64,000 nt of DNA from Pedobacter ginsengisoli (GTDB taxonomy: Bacteria; Bacteroidota; Bacteroidia; Sphingobacteriales; Sphingobacteriaceae). The position numbers and the translations under genes were made by a program. The stretch is from assembly GCF_002736205.1 (NCBI RefSeq), contig NZ_CP024091.1, forward strand, positions 3,097,555-3,161,554. The letters are read 5' to 3'. The notes under the pieces were generated by a model. That model had not been told where the DNA came from and made no database searches. It saw nothing but the letters and a program-made list of their open reading frames with translations. The first letter of the stretch is position 1; the number at the start of each line of letters is the position of its first letter. Of this stretch, positions 7,590-16,251 are shown in pieces.

Positions 7590-9734
7590 ATGAAAACATC
7601 CTTTAAGATTCCTTTGGTTGCAATGCTCGCAATATTAACCTCATGCCAAAATAATGGCAAAAAAAACACAACAGACGACACGGCTTCATCATCCTCAAAT
7701 CCCTTTCTTAATCAGAGTAAATTGCCTTACCAGGCACCTGATTTTGATCACATAAAAGATAGCGATTTTAAGCCCGCCTTTACCGAGGGCATGAGAATTC
7801 ATCTGGAAGAAATTCAGAAAATCGCTAACAATACTGAAACGCCTACATTTGAGAATACACTTGTAGCAATGGAGAAATCTGGTGAAATGCTGACAAGGGT
7901 AAATCGGATATTCGGCCTGCTTACAGGTGCAAATACAAACGATGATCTACAGAAATTGCAGGAAGAAATTGCGCCTAAACTTGCAGCTCATCAAGATGCT
8001 ATATCATTAAATCCTGAACTGTTCAAAAGGATTGAATCTATTTATAACACAAGAGAAAAGTTAAAATTAGATCAGGAATCAAAACGATTAATAACGTATT
8101 ACTACCAGGCATTTGTTTTAGCGGGAGCCAAACTTTCGGAAACCGACAAAACAACTCTTAAGAAGCTGAATGAACAAGAGGCTTCTTTAAGTGCCAAATT
8201 TTCTAATCAGCTTCTTGCAGCTGCCAAGACAGGTGCTTTAGTTGTTAATGACAAATCAGAACTTGCCGGACTTTCAGAAGGTGAACTTGCAGCGGCTGCC
8301 CAGGCAGCAAAAGCAAATAAGTTAGATGGTAAATGGTTGCTACCTCTTCAAAACACCACCCAGCAACCTTCCTTACAAATGTTGTCAAATCGTACAACCA
8401 GACAAAAGCTATTTGATGCTTCCTGGAATCGTGCAGAACGAAACGACACAAATGACACCAGAAAAGCAATTGTAGAAATAGCAAAAATTAGAGCAGAGAA
8501 AGCTAAGCTTATTGGTTTTCCTAATTACGCTGCCTGGAAACTGCAAGATCAAATGGCCAAAACTCCAGAGGCAGTCGAGAGTTTCTTTTCTAAACTTGTT
8601 CCATCTGCAACAGCAAAGGCAAAAGCTGAGGCAGCAGATATTCAGTCTATAATAGATCAGCAAAAAGGTGGTTTTAAAGTTGAACCGTACGACTGGAACT
8701 ATTATGCTGAACAAGTACGCAAGGCGAAATACGATCTGGACGAAAATCAGATCAAGCCTTACTTTGAATTAAATAAAGTACTTGAAAACGGTGTTTTTTA
8801 TGCTGCTACACAGCTTTATGGGATCACTTTTAAAGAACGTACAGATCTTCCGGTTTACCATAAAGACGTAAAGGTATATGAGCTATTCGATAAAGACCAA
8901 ACCACAATCGGCTTGTTTTACTGTGATTATTTTAAGCGCGACAATAAATCGGGAGGCGCCTGGATGGACAACATGGTTGGCCAATCTAAATTATTAGGCA
9001 CTAAACCTGTTATTTTTAACGTATGTAATTTCACTAAACCGGCAGCTGGCCAACCTGCATTAATCAGTTTTGATGATGTTACTACCATGTTCCATGAGTT
9101 TGGTCACGCGTTGCATGGTTTCTTTGCTAACCAACAATATCCGAGTTTATCGGGAGCTAATGTTGCCCGTGATTTTGTAGAGTTCCCATCTCAGTTCAAT
9201 GAGCATTGGGCAATAAATCCAACTGTATTTAAAAATTATGCAGTGCACTACAAAACAGGCGAACCAATGCCGCAAACATTGATTGATAAGATCAAAAAGG
9301 CAGGCACATTTAATCAGGGCTATGCATTAACCGAGGTCCTTGCAGCTGCGGCTCTTGATATGCAATGGCATAAACTCTCAGCAGCTGACCCTTTACAGGA
9401 TGCAGATAAATTTGAAATTTCCGCCTTACAAAAAACACATCTTGATTTGTCTTATGTCCCATCACGCTACCGATCTTCTTATTTCTTACACATTTGGGGA
9501 AATGGATATGCTGCAGGTTACTATGCTTACCTATGGACAGAAATGCTAGATCATGATGCATTCTCCTGGTTCGAGGAAAACGGAGGATTAACTCGTGCCA
9601 ATGGCCAACGCTTTAGAGACATGATACTTTCAAAAGGGAATACAGAAGATTATGGAAAAATGTTCAGAGATTTTCGTGGCCATGACCCAAACATTTCTGC
9701 AATGCAAAAATATAGGGGCTTAGTTACAAAATAA
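7590..9734 (+). CDS. M3-family zinc metallopeptidase, peptidyl-dipeptidase (Dcp-like) lipoprotein
   Basis: A 714-residue M3 (thimet oligopeptidase/Dcp) peptidase. The zinc-binding motif is H502-EFG-H506 (MFHEFGHALHG), with the third ligand region in NVARDFVEFPSQFNEHW just after. Length and layout (a long helical N-terminal part, a catalytic C-terminal part ending in GHDPNISAM) match Dcp, which removes C-terminal dipeptides from peptides. The N-terminus is a lipoprotein signal (MLAILTSC), so it acts in the periplasm or on a membrane, as many Bacteroidota Dcp proteins do, unlike cytoplasmic OpdA. It has its own hairpin terminator at 9740 and is not in an operon. The family is certain; dipeptidyl specificity is inferred from similarity. 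Confidence 0.9.
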   Translation: MKTSFKIPLVAMLAILTSCQNNGKKNTTDDTASSSSNPFLNQSKLPYQAPDFDHIKDSDFKPAFTEGMRIHLEEIQKIANNTETPTFENTLVAMEKSGEMLTRVNRIFGLLTGANTNDDLQKLQEEIAPKLAAHQDAISLNPELFKRIESIYNTREKLKLDQESKRLITYYYQAFVLAGAKLSETDKTTLKKLNEQEASLSAKFSNQLLAAAKTGALVVNDKSELAGLSEGELAAAAQAAKANKLDGKWLLPLQNTTQQPSLQMLSNRTTRQKLFDASWNRAERNDTNDTRKAIVEIAKIRAEKAKLIGFPNYAAWKLQDQMAKTPEAVESFFSKLVPSATAKAKAEAADIQSIIDQQKGGFKVEPYDWNYYAEQVRKAKYDLDENQIKPYFELNKVLENGVFYAATQLYGITFKERTDLPVYHKDVKVYELFDKDQTTIGLFYCDYFKRDNKSGGAWMDNMVGQSKLLGTKPVIFNVCNFTKPAAGQPALISFDDVTTMFHEFGHALHGFFANQQYPSLSGANVARDFVEFPSQFNEHWAINPTVFKNYAVHYKTGEPMPQTLIDKIKKAGTFNQGYALTEVLAAAALDMQWHKLSAADPLQDADKFEISALQKTHLDLSYVPSRYRSSYFLHIWGNGYAAGYYAYLWTEMLDHDAFSWFEENGGLTRANGQRFRDMILSKGNTEDYGKMFRDFRGHDPNISAMQKYRGLVTK

Positions 9735-9739
9735 TACAG

Positions 9740-9772
9740 AAAGAGAACCGGTTAATTACCGGTTCTCTTTTT
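9740..9772. terminator. Bidirectional terminator between the M3 peptidase and Pr6Pr genes
   Basis: Perfect 13-bp arms (9740-9752 and 9758-9770, core GAGAACCGGT) with a 5-nt loop and T/A flanks on both sides. It overlaps the last codons of the minus-strand gene ending at 9752 and lies just after the plus-strand stop at 9734. Confidence 0.85.
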
Positions 9773-10390
9773 AAATCTTCCTCCAATCCAAACCGATAAA
9801 AACGACAATACTAAGAATACAACCAGTACATAAAAACAGTTTACAAATACTGTTGCATACCCATATTTTGCTACATCTACAAATGGATAAGGGTAAAATC
9901 CAGATACAGAGCCTCTGAATAAGATAAACATTAAATAAATAAAAGGATAAATAAGCCATGCAAATGTATCCCTCCACTTCAATAATTCTTTAGGTACAAA
10001 CAGGAACCAATAGAATACAAATAAAATTGGGACAATTAAGTGTAGCAACTCATCAACTATCAGCTGCAAACCTTTCGGTTCCCAGGTAAACCTCAATATC
10101 AAATTATAAACTAAGGCCACTACAGAAATATAAACTGCCGTTGCTGTTAAGGTAGCTGGCGCTGTAAAAAATCCACCCTCCTTTCTCCTTAGTAAAAGTG
10201 CAGTAAAGCACAAAGCCACCAGAATATTCGTTAAGATAGTAAAGTAGCTAAAATACCTGATAACAGACTCATCAACCGGAACAATCTCGCTTTGGAGAAT
10301 AAGGTAAAACTGCCCTGCTAGCGCAAAGCAACCAGTGGCAACACCTGTCACCAGTATCCAATTACCTCTTTTAACAGTTGCTTGTTCCAT
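9752..10390 (-). CDS. Pr6Pr-family integral membrane protein
   Basis: A 212-residue membrane protein with about six spans, with the hallmarks of the Pr6Pr (FAR-17a/AIG1-like) family: IRYFSYFTILTNILVALCF near residues 43-61, LRFTWEPKG, ELLHLIVPILFVFYWFLF, and a late GFYPYPFVD motif before the last span. The biochemical role of bacterial members is not established; some eukaryotic relatives hydrolyse lipid esters. It starts at ATG 10390 and is divergent from the fucosidase gene (144 bp apart). Confidence 0.75.
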   Translation of the reverse strand: MEQATVKRGNWILVTGVATGCFALAGQFYLILQSEIVPVDESVIRYFSYFTILTNILVALCFTALLLRRKEGGFFTAPATLTATAVYISVVALVYNLILRFTWEPKGLQLIVDELLHLIVPILFVFYWFLFVPKELLKWRDTFAWLIYPFIYLMFILFRGSVSGFYPYPFVDVAKYGYATVFVNCFYVLVVFLVLSFLSVWIGGRFKKRTGN

Positions 10391-10534
10391 ATAAATACCA
10401 AGTTACGTAAAAAGCAATAATTGCGCTAAAATAAATACCAGGCCAAAAGAGTTTAATAATTGGCTATTAAAGGATAATAATCTAAAGGCCCATCGCCTAT
10501 CTTAGTTGATTGTTAACCAAACCATAAACGAACG

Positions 10535-12322
10535 ATGTCTATTTTAAAAGCATTTATAACCACTGGCATTCTCTCTGCATTAACATTTTCCTCATCTATA
10601 GCTCAAGACATTGAGCGATGGGATAAACAAGCAAATGAAAAGGAAAATCCTAACACCAAATGGTTCAAAGAAGCAAAATTCGGCATGTTTATCCACTGGG
10701 GTTTATATTCTAAACTAGGAGGAGTATGGAATGGCAAAGATTATTATGGTAGCGGCGAGTGGCTAATGCATCAGGCAAAGGTACCTGTGGCCGATTATGC
10801 AAAAGTTGCTAAAGAATTTAACCCTGTAAAATTTAATGCTGATGAATGGGCTGACCTTGCAAAGGATGCGGGCATTAAATACATGGTAATAACAGCCAAA
10901 CATCACGAAGGTTTTGCCATGTACGATTCAAAAGTAAGTGATTTCAATATCGTAAAGGCCTCTCCATACGGAAAAGATCCTATGAAAGCACTTTCAGTTG
11001 CTACCAGAAAAAGAGGAATAGAATTTGGCTTTTACTACTCTCAGTTCCTGGATTGGCACGAGCCAAATGGCGGAGGCAATAATTGGGACTTTGATGAAAC
11101 AAAGAAAGATTACCTAAAATATTATAAAGAAAAATCTATCCCCCAGCTAAAAGAATTGCTTACCAATTATGGTAACCTGGGTATTGTTTGGTTTGATATG
11201 CCTGGTGGACTGGATAAAAAACAAACTCAGGAACTGGTAGACAGTATGCATGCCTTACAGCCTAAAAGTTTGTTTAGCAGCAGGGTTGGCCAGGGCTTGG
11301 GAGATTACCGAACCTTTGGCGATTCTGAGGTTCCTGCAACACCAATCTCAGGTGCATGGGAATCTATATATACTCATAACGATTCATGGGGATACATAAC
11401 CCACGATATGAATTTTAAGTCTCCTAAAGAGATTATCCAGCTGCTCGCAAACGTAGCCTCAAAAGGCGGCAACCTTATGCTAAATGTTGGCCCTGATGGA
11501 GAAGGAAATATGCCCCTATATTCGATAAAATATTTAAGAGAAACCGGTAAATGGCTCCAAACAAATGGCAAGAGTATTTATGGAACTACCTATGGATTAA
11601 TTCCTGCGCAACCTTGGGGTGTTACTACCTCTGCACCGGGTAAACTTTATCTTCATGTATTAAACAACCCCCGAAATGGAAAAATTAGGGTACCTGGGGT
11701 AAATGTTGCAGTAACCAAAGTGTTTCAGCTTGCCAATAAACAACCCGCTAAGTGGACAAAACAAGGCAATGATATTATTGTTGATATGCCTAAATCCTTA
11801 AACGACCATAATACAGTGCTTGCAGTTCAATTTAATGGCAAACTCAACGATGGTTATGCAGCTTCAATACCACAGGTTTCACAGCAATATGATTTTAATA
11901 CTATCGAAGCAGTAAATGCCAATGTTAAAGGAAACGCAAAAATCGAATCCCTTACCTATAGTCATTATTTTGGCGACTGGAAACACACAACCTGCATAAC
12001 CAACATGAGTAATCCGGAAGATGAAGCATCATTTAAGTTCTCTGTAACAGAAGCAGGTGATTATAAAATACTGCTTGAATACTCATGTCCTGATGCTAGC
12101 AGTAAACAAGAAGGATTAATGAGTTTTAATAATACAACCTACAAATTTCAAACCTTAAGAACATCTGAATTCAGTTCAGGAAAACCCTTGTTGTTTATAA
12201 AACATCCTGTTGCCATTGTTTCTGTAGCTAAGCCAGGGATTTATACCATAAAGCTAAGCCCAGATACAGCCGGAAAATCCTTGTTTAATTTAAAATCAGT
12301 TATACTGCAACCTGTATTATAA
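10535..12322 (+). CDS. Secreted α-L-fucosidase, family GH29
   Basis: A 595-residue protein with a Sec signal peptide (about 1-24, ending SSIAQ), a GH29 (β/α)8-like domain (about 35-345) and a C-terminal β-sandwich part (about 345-595). Family signatures are visible: WFKEAKFGMFIHWGLYS (44-60), ITAKHHEGFAMYDS (119-132), and the nucleophile D221 in LGIVWFDMPGG. The general acid varies in GH29 and I do not assign it. The enzyme removes terminal α-L-fucose from glycans in the periplasm or outside the cell. It is convergent with a LytTR/β-propeller two-component pair, 17 bp from its stop, and near a cytochrome gene run, but no SusC/D pair is close. Confidence 0.9.
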   Translation: MSILKAFITTGILSALTFSSSIAQDIERWDKQANEKENPNTKWFKEAKFGMFIHWGLYSKLGGVWNGKDYYGSGEWLMHQAKVPVADYAKVAKEFNPVKFNADEWADLAKDAGIKYMVITAKHHEGFAMYDSKVSDFNIVKASPYGKDPMKALSVATRKRGIEFGFYYSQFLDWHEPNGGGNNWDFDETKKDYLKYYKEKSIPQLKELLTNYGNLGIVWFDMPGGLDKKQTQELVDSMHALQPKSLFSSRVGQGLGDYRTFGDSEVPATPISGAWESIYTHNDSWGYITHDMNFKSPKEIIQLLANVASKGGNLMLNVGPDGEGNMPLYSIKYLRETGKWLQTNGKSIYGTTYGLIPAQPWGVTTSAPGKLYLHVLNNPRNGKIRVPGVNVAVTKVFQLANKQPAKWTKQGNDIIVDMPKSLNDHNTVLAVQFNGKLNDGYAASIPQVSQQYDFNTIEAVNANVKGNAKIESLTYSHYFGDWKHTTCITNMSNPEDEASFKFSVTEAGDYKILLEYSCPDASSKQEGLMSFNNTTYKFQTLRTSEFSSGKPLLFIKHPVAIVSVAKPGIYTIKLSPDTAGKSLFNLKSVILQPVL

Positions 12323-12339
12323 ATAATAATTTGTGGCAA

Positions 12340-13086
12340 TTATATTTTGGTAAAAAAATTCAGGAACTCCTGTTTTTTGGTTCTGCTTAGGTTAATGGTA
12401 GTATTGTTGGCCATCACTACTTCACCTCCCTCTCCCCTTATATAATGTTTTATATAGTCAAGGTTTATAATAAAGGATTTATGAGCTCTAAAGAAGCTAT
12501 GGTCACTTAAAGCTTCCTCAAATGAAGAAAGTGTTTTACTAACCAAATGAACCTGCCCATCATTCATGATAATATTGGTATAGCAACTGGTAGCTTCCAG
12601 ATATAATATTTCTTTGATTTTTACAAAATGAAGTCCCTTGCTGCTAGATAAGGCCAGGGTATCCATAATTCTGGAATGAGTAAAGTGTTTTGCCATTTGA
12701 AACTGTTTCTTAGACGAAATAGTCTCATTATTTACAAACCTTTCTACAGCTTCTTTTAGCTCAGTTTTATCAATTGGCTTTAGTAAATAATCTAATGCAT
12801 TTAATCTTAATGCCGCAATCGCATACTGATCATAAGCGGTAGTAAAGATTGTTTGAAAATTAAAATCATTAAACTGTCCCAAAACATCCAAACCGCTCAT
12901 TACAGGCATTTCTATGTCCATAAATACAATATCTGGTTGATTTTCTTCTATAATTACCTTAGCCTCGGTACTTTTCTGACAAGTAGCAACCACCTCAACT
13001 TCCTCACAACACTGGTTCAGCAAATGCTGCAGTGTTATAATACCATGCTTCTCATCGTCAACGATAATAGCTCTGATTGCGTTCAT
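12340..13086 (-). CDS. LytTR-family response regulator
   Basis: A 248-residue protein with a receiver domain (about 4-120; acidic D10 and D11, phospho-acceptor D57 in VFMDIEMPVMSG, K103 in YLLKPID) and a C-terminal LytTR DNA-binding domain (about 145-248; ILYLEATSCYTNIIM, FFRAHKSFIINLDYI). It is the partner of the histidine kinase gene immediately upstream (126-bp gap). Such regulators bind pairs of short direct repeats in promoters. The gap before it holds an inverted repeat, GGTAAC...GTTACC, which may be a control site. Targets are not visible from the sequence; the convergent fucosidase and the upstream cytochrome run are candidates. Confidence 0.9.
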   Translation of the reverse strand: MNAIRAIIVDDEKHGIITLQHLLNQCCEEVEVVATCQKSTEAKVIIEENQPDIVFMDIEMPVMSGLDVLGQFNDFNFQTIFTTAYDQYAIAALRLNALDYLLKPIDKTELKEAVERFVNNETISSKKQFQMAKHFTHSRIMDTLALSSSKGLHFVKIKEILYLEATSCYTNIIMNDGQVHLVSKTLSSFEEALSDHSFFRAHKSFIINLDYIKHYIRGEGGEVVMANNTTINLSRTKKQEFLNFFTKI

Positions 13087-13159
13087 ATTTAGATAGTTCT
13101 TAGTCTTTTCTCATAAATTAATTCACTAATATCTAAAATACCAAAAACAATTAGTAAAC

Positions 13160-13187
13160 GGTAACAATTAATCATCAAATGGTTACC
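13160..13187. promoter_or_regulatory. Inverted repeat upstream of the response-regulator gene
   Basis: GGTAAC (13160-13165) and GTTACC (13182-13187) form perfect arms 16 bp apart, 75-100 bp before the response-regulator start. It could be an operator for autoregulation; short arms in AT-rich DNA can also arise by chance. Confidence 0.3.
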
Positions 13188-13196
13188 ATTTAAAAT

Positions 13197-13214
13197 AAAC
13201 TTTACTGAAAGTTT
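13197..13214 (-). terminator. Weak hairpin at the 3' end of the histidine-kinase gene
   Basis: AAACTTT-ACTG-AAAGTTT is a perfect 7-bp inverted repeat overlapping the kinase stop codon, followed on the minus strand by ATTTTAAA. It may attenuate rather than end transcription into the response-regulator gene. Confidence 0.35.
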
Positions 13215-16209
13215 AATAAATCATGTTAAGGTAAATATGAACAGATGTACCTGTTGCTTCATTATGTTCATTATATAAATCCTCAATTACAATTTGACTA
13301 TCGCTGCTTAGTAGTTTTAATCTACTCGAAGTAATATCTACCCCGTATGATTTATGTTTAAACTGACTTGGCATAAATGATTCTGCTGCCGCACGACCAA
13401 TCCCATTGTCCCTTATAGTTATATGCAATATATTTTCGTCACTCCTTTGGATCAATATTTCCAGGAGCCCTTTCTCTTCCCTGTTTCTTAATCCATGCCA
13501 AATGGCATTCTCGGCAAAGGGCTGCAAAATAAGTGGCGGTACTTTTAAAGATTCCGGATGAATATCCTTGTTAAACTTAATAACATACTCAAAACAATGC
13601 TCTAACCTTACGGCCTCTAAATTCAGATAAAGCTTTAGTGTATCAAGCTCTTTATCTAAAGAAATAGCTGTATGTTTAGAATTATCAAGTATATTCCTCA
13701 TTAACTTAGAGAACGTAGTTATGTACTCACTTGCCTCCTCAATTTTATGCTCAATAACGAAGCTATTTATAGAGTTAAGAGTATTAAACATAAAGTGAGG
13801 GTTCATTTGCGACCGCAAAGCCTGCATCTCAGCATCTTTAAGCTTTCGTCTGTACTGTTCTTCAAGCTTATGTTGATGAAACAAATACCTGTAAACATAT
13901 ACTATACCCAATATAATAAGCCCAAACATCAGGAATAAAAACCATTGTGTTTTATAAAATGGTGCGGGTACATATACCTTTACCACCAATCCTTTTGATT
14001 GCCAGTTCTCCATATTGTCCCCTGCCTCAATCAATAAATGATAATCTCCCGGAGCAAGATGCCTTAACGGCAATTCAGCCTTATTACCCAGGTAGTTCCA
14101 TTTCGTTTCATCCTTAAATTTATAGCGATATATTATTTTCCGCTTATCAATATAAGTTAATGAAGAGAAAAGTAATTCAAGTTCTGTTTCGCCTTTCTTA
14201 AGTTCAATGTTAGGATTATTGGTGTTAATAGTCTTGCCGTTTATTTTAATACCACAAAGCTCCAGTTTGTTTACCAGCTGAGACCTCACAATTTTACTTA
14301 CATCAATAAAAGACAGGCCATTCTCTACACCAACAACCAGATTTCCATTTTTCAGTTTTCTGAATCCGTATATCAGATCATCACCTGGCAACCCATCAAT
14401 TTGCGATATCCTGATCACTTTATCAGTATTCCTGTTATAAACATTTAATCCTTCCTCAGTAGCAAACCATATATTACCATTATTATCTTCAGTAATTCCT
14501 TCAACTCTATCATTGGCTACATCGTACGTTTTAGTATTCAGGAGCTTTTTTATCTCTCCATATGAGTTTAGTAAATTCCAGCCACCGTATCCTGAAACCA
14601 GCACATTATTATTTGCTGCCGGGGCAATCCGATTGTAATAATCTCCGGAAAACATAGAATGGTTTGAATTTGCCTTAAACTTGCTTACCTCAGTAAAAGC
14701 TCTTAGAGCATCACTGTAAATTGTAATCCCAAAATCTTTAGGCATCCAGCCAATCAACCATATCTTACCATCATTATGCACATAGATATCGTTCCACAAA
14801 TTGTCGGACCAAAACTGCTTGTCATTCGTCACCAGCCCCTCTTCTTTTTCAAGCGAAGGCCATTTCCAAACCTGAACAGGCTGTCCGGCGGGTAACACCC
14901 AAAGTTGTTTCTTTTTATAAAGAATACATTTTTTTATTGCAGTATTTAGGGATATTGGCAGCTTGGTTAGTTTTTTGTCCTTTTCAGTATCGGTATAAAA
15001 AACACCAACATTTGTACTTACAAAAAGTTCACTACCATTGGTATGTAAACTCTCGCATTTCACATCCTCTGCAGGGAGTAACATTTTACGCCAGCCAGAG
15101 GCTTTACTATATACCCATAACAGATTATCTCTGCCACAGGTATAAATATCACCATTTGACATCTCAGCAATATCTGCCATCATATTTCCCGGCTTTTGGG
15201 AATCAAGAGGCAGCATCTCATTACTTATTGAAGTGTACCGGTTAAATAGCTTAACGAGTCCTTTATTTGTTGCTATCCATATAACTTTGGTTTCATTATT
15301 TACAATTACATCATTAATGATCTGTCCATCTGTGCTATAAAGTAATTTGGGTTTTAAGTCATTGTCACCTAGCAAATACAACAACCGGTCAGAATATAAT
15401 AAAGTTTGGTTAAGGCCATCAAACACTACCTTCTTCATACCTACAATTCGGTCATTGCCAGGCAAAGACGGCAAACTCTTAATCTCCCTACTCCTTAAGT
15501 TATACCGGTTAAGTATTCCGTCAGCTGTACCAAAAAGAATTTCGTCCTTGTTGATGTGTAATGCCGAAGCATAATTAAGACTTCTTAACCTCGCATCCGG
15601 ATGAACACTAAGTTTTCCGGTACCTTTCCGCCAAACATATGAGCCATGATTTGTAAACACCCATATCTCCCCTTTCTTTATTTCTAAAAAAGTGAGATAC
15701 CGTTTTGACTTATCCGGATTTTTATCAACAAAAAATACTTTACCGATAGTATCATTGGCATTAAAGTATTTAATATTGTTAAAATCACTGCACCAGACCC
15801 TATCTTCCGAATCGACAAAAATATTCTCAAAATGGTCATTATTAGGGTCTGTATCATGATATTTATTTATGGCAATTACCTCAGGCTTATCATAAAAGTT
15901 TTTTAATAAGCATAAGCCATTATAAACATCATGGTAGTAAATAGCATCCCCTTTAACTAAAAGTGAAGTAATATTAGTTAAGGCTGCCGGATGCTCTAAA
16001 AATCGATAACCGTCATATTGTGATAAGCCTCTTCTGGTTGCCAGATACAGATAGCCGTTTTTACTTAAGGCTAACTGCCTGACAAAATCCGAAGGTAATC
16101 CTTCATCAAATCGGATAACTTCATCCTTCAAATGACTTTGGGTCTTGCCATAATACGGCAAAAAACACAACAATATTAAAATGCAGTTAACAGATGCCTT
16201 AATGCCCAT
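13213..16209 (-). CDS. Membrane sensor histidine kinase, β-propeller (Reg_prop/Y_Y_Y) with LytS-type kinase
   Basis: A 998-residue sensor: signal peptide (about 1-23), a long periplasmic β-propeller region made of Reg_prop-like repeats (YLYLATRRGLSQYDG, IWFATEEGLNVYNR, NLVVGVENGLSFI), a Y_Y_Y-type domain (about 640-755; IIYRYKFKDETKWNYLG), one membrane span (WFLFLMFGLIILGIVYVY, about 760-780), and a His_kinase/HATPase part. H805 in QMNPHFMFNTLNS is the phospho-acceptor; ENAIWHGL and DNGIGR are the N and G boxes. The periplasmic part resembles the hybrid sensors that detect oligosaccharides in Bacteroidota, but here the regulator is a separate LytTR protein. A fitting promoter lies at 16217-16248. 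The ligand is unknown. Confidence 0.9.
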   Translation of the reverse strand: MGIKASVNCILILLCFLPYYGKTQSHLKDEVIRFDEGLPSDFVRQLALSKNGYLYLATRRGLSQYDGYRFLEHPAALTNITSLLVKGDAIYYHDVYNGLCLLKNFYDKPEVIAINKYHDTDPNNDHFENIFVDSEDRVWCSDFNNIKYFNANDTIGKVFFVDKNPDKSKRYLTFLEIKKGEIWVFTNHGSYVWRKGTGKLSVHPDARLRSLNYASALHINKDEILFGTADGILNRYNLRSREIKSLPSLPGNDRIVGMKKVVFDGLNQTLLYSDRLLYLLGDNDLKPKLLYSTDGQIINDVIVNNETKVIWIATNKGLVKLFNRYTSISNEMLPLDSQKPGNMMADIAEMSNGDIYTCGRDNLLWVYSKASGWRKMLLPAEDVKCESLHTNGSELFVSTNVGVFYTDTEKDKKLTKLPISLNTAIKKCILYKKKQLWVLPAGQPVQVWKWPSLEKEEGLVTNDKQFWSDNLWNDIYVHNDGKIWLIGWMPKDFGITIYSDALRAFTEVSKFKANSNHSMFSGDYYNRIAPAANNNVLVSGYGGWNLLNSYGEIKKLLNTKTYDVANDRVEGITEDNNGNIWFATEEGLNVYNRNTDKVIRISQIDGLPGDDLIYGFRKLKNGNLVVGVENGLSFIDVSKIVRSQLVNKLELCGIKINGKTINTNNPNIELKKGETELELLFSSLTYIDKRKIIYRYKFKDETKWNYLGNKAELPLRHLAPGDYHLLIEAGDNMENWQSKGLVVKVYVPAPFYKTQWFLFLMFGLIILGIVYVYRYLFHQHKLEEQYRRKLKDAEMQALRSQMNPHFMFNTLNSINSFVIEHKIEEASEYITTFSKLMRNILDNSKHTAISLDKELDTLKLYLNLEAVRLEHCFEYVIKFNKDIHPESLKVPPLILQPFAENAIWHGLRNREEKGLLEILIQRSDENILHITIRDNGIGRAAAESFMPSQFKHKSYGVDITSSRLKLLSSDSQIVIEDLYNEHNEATGTSVHIYLNMIY

Positions 16210-16216
16210 ACTACAT

Positions 16217-16248
16217 TAAACTTATCAATTTGCAATGTAAATTGCAAA
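16217..16248 (-). promoter_or_regulatory. Promoter with embedded palindrome before the histidine-kinase gene
   Basis: On the minus strand TTTG (16248-16245), a 20-bp spacer and TAAGTTTA (16224-16217) fit the Bacteroidota consensus with one mismatch. The spacer includes an 8-bp inverted repeat (TTTGCAAT and ATTGCAAA, 4-bp centre), a likely operator. The -7 box ends 7 bp before the ATG, so the message would be nearly leaderless. Confidence 0.5.
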
Positions 16249-16251
16249 CGA

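Noticed and set aside
13202..13218. 17-nt identity with 30200-30216 (TTACTGAAAGTTTAATA)
   Set aside because: A single match of this length between AT-rich segments is near chance level in 64 kb.
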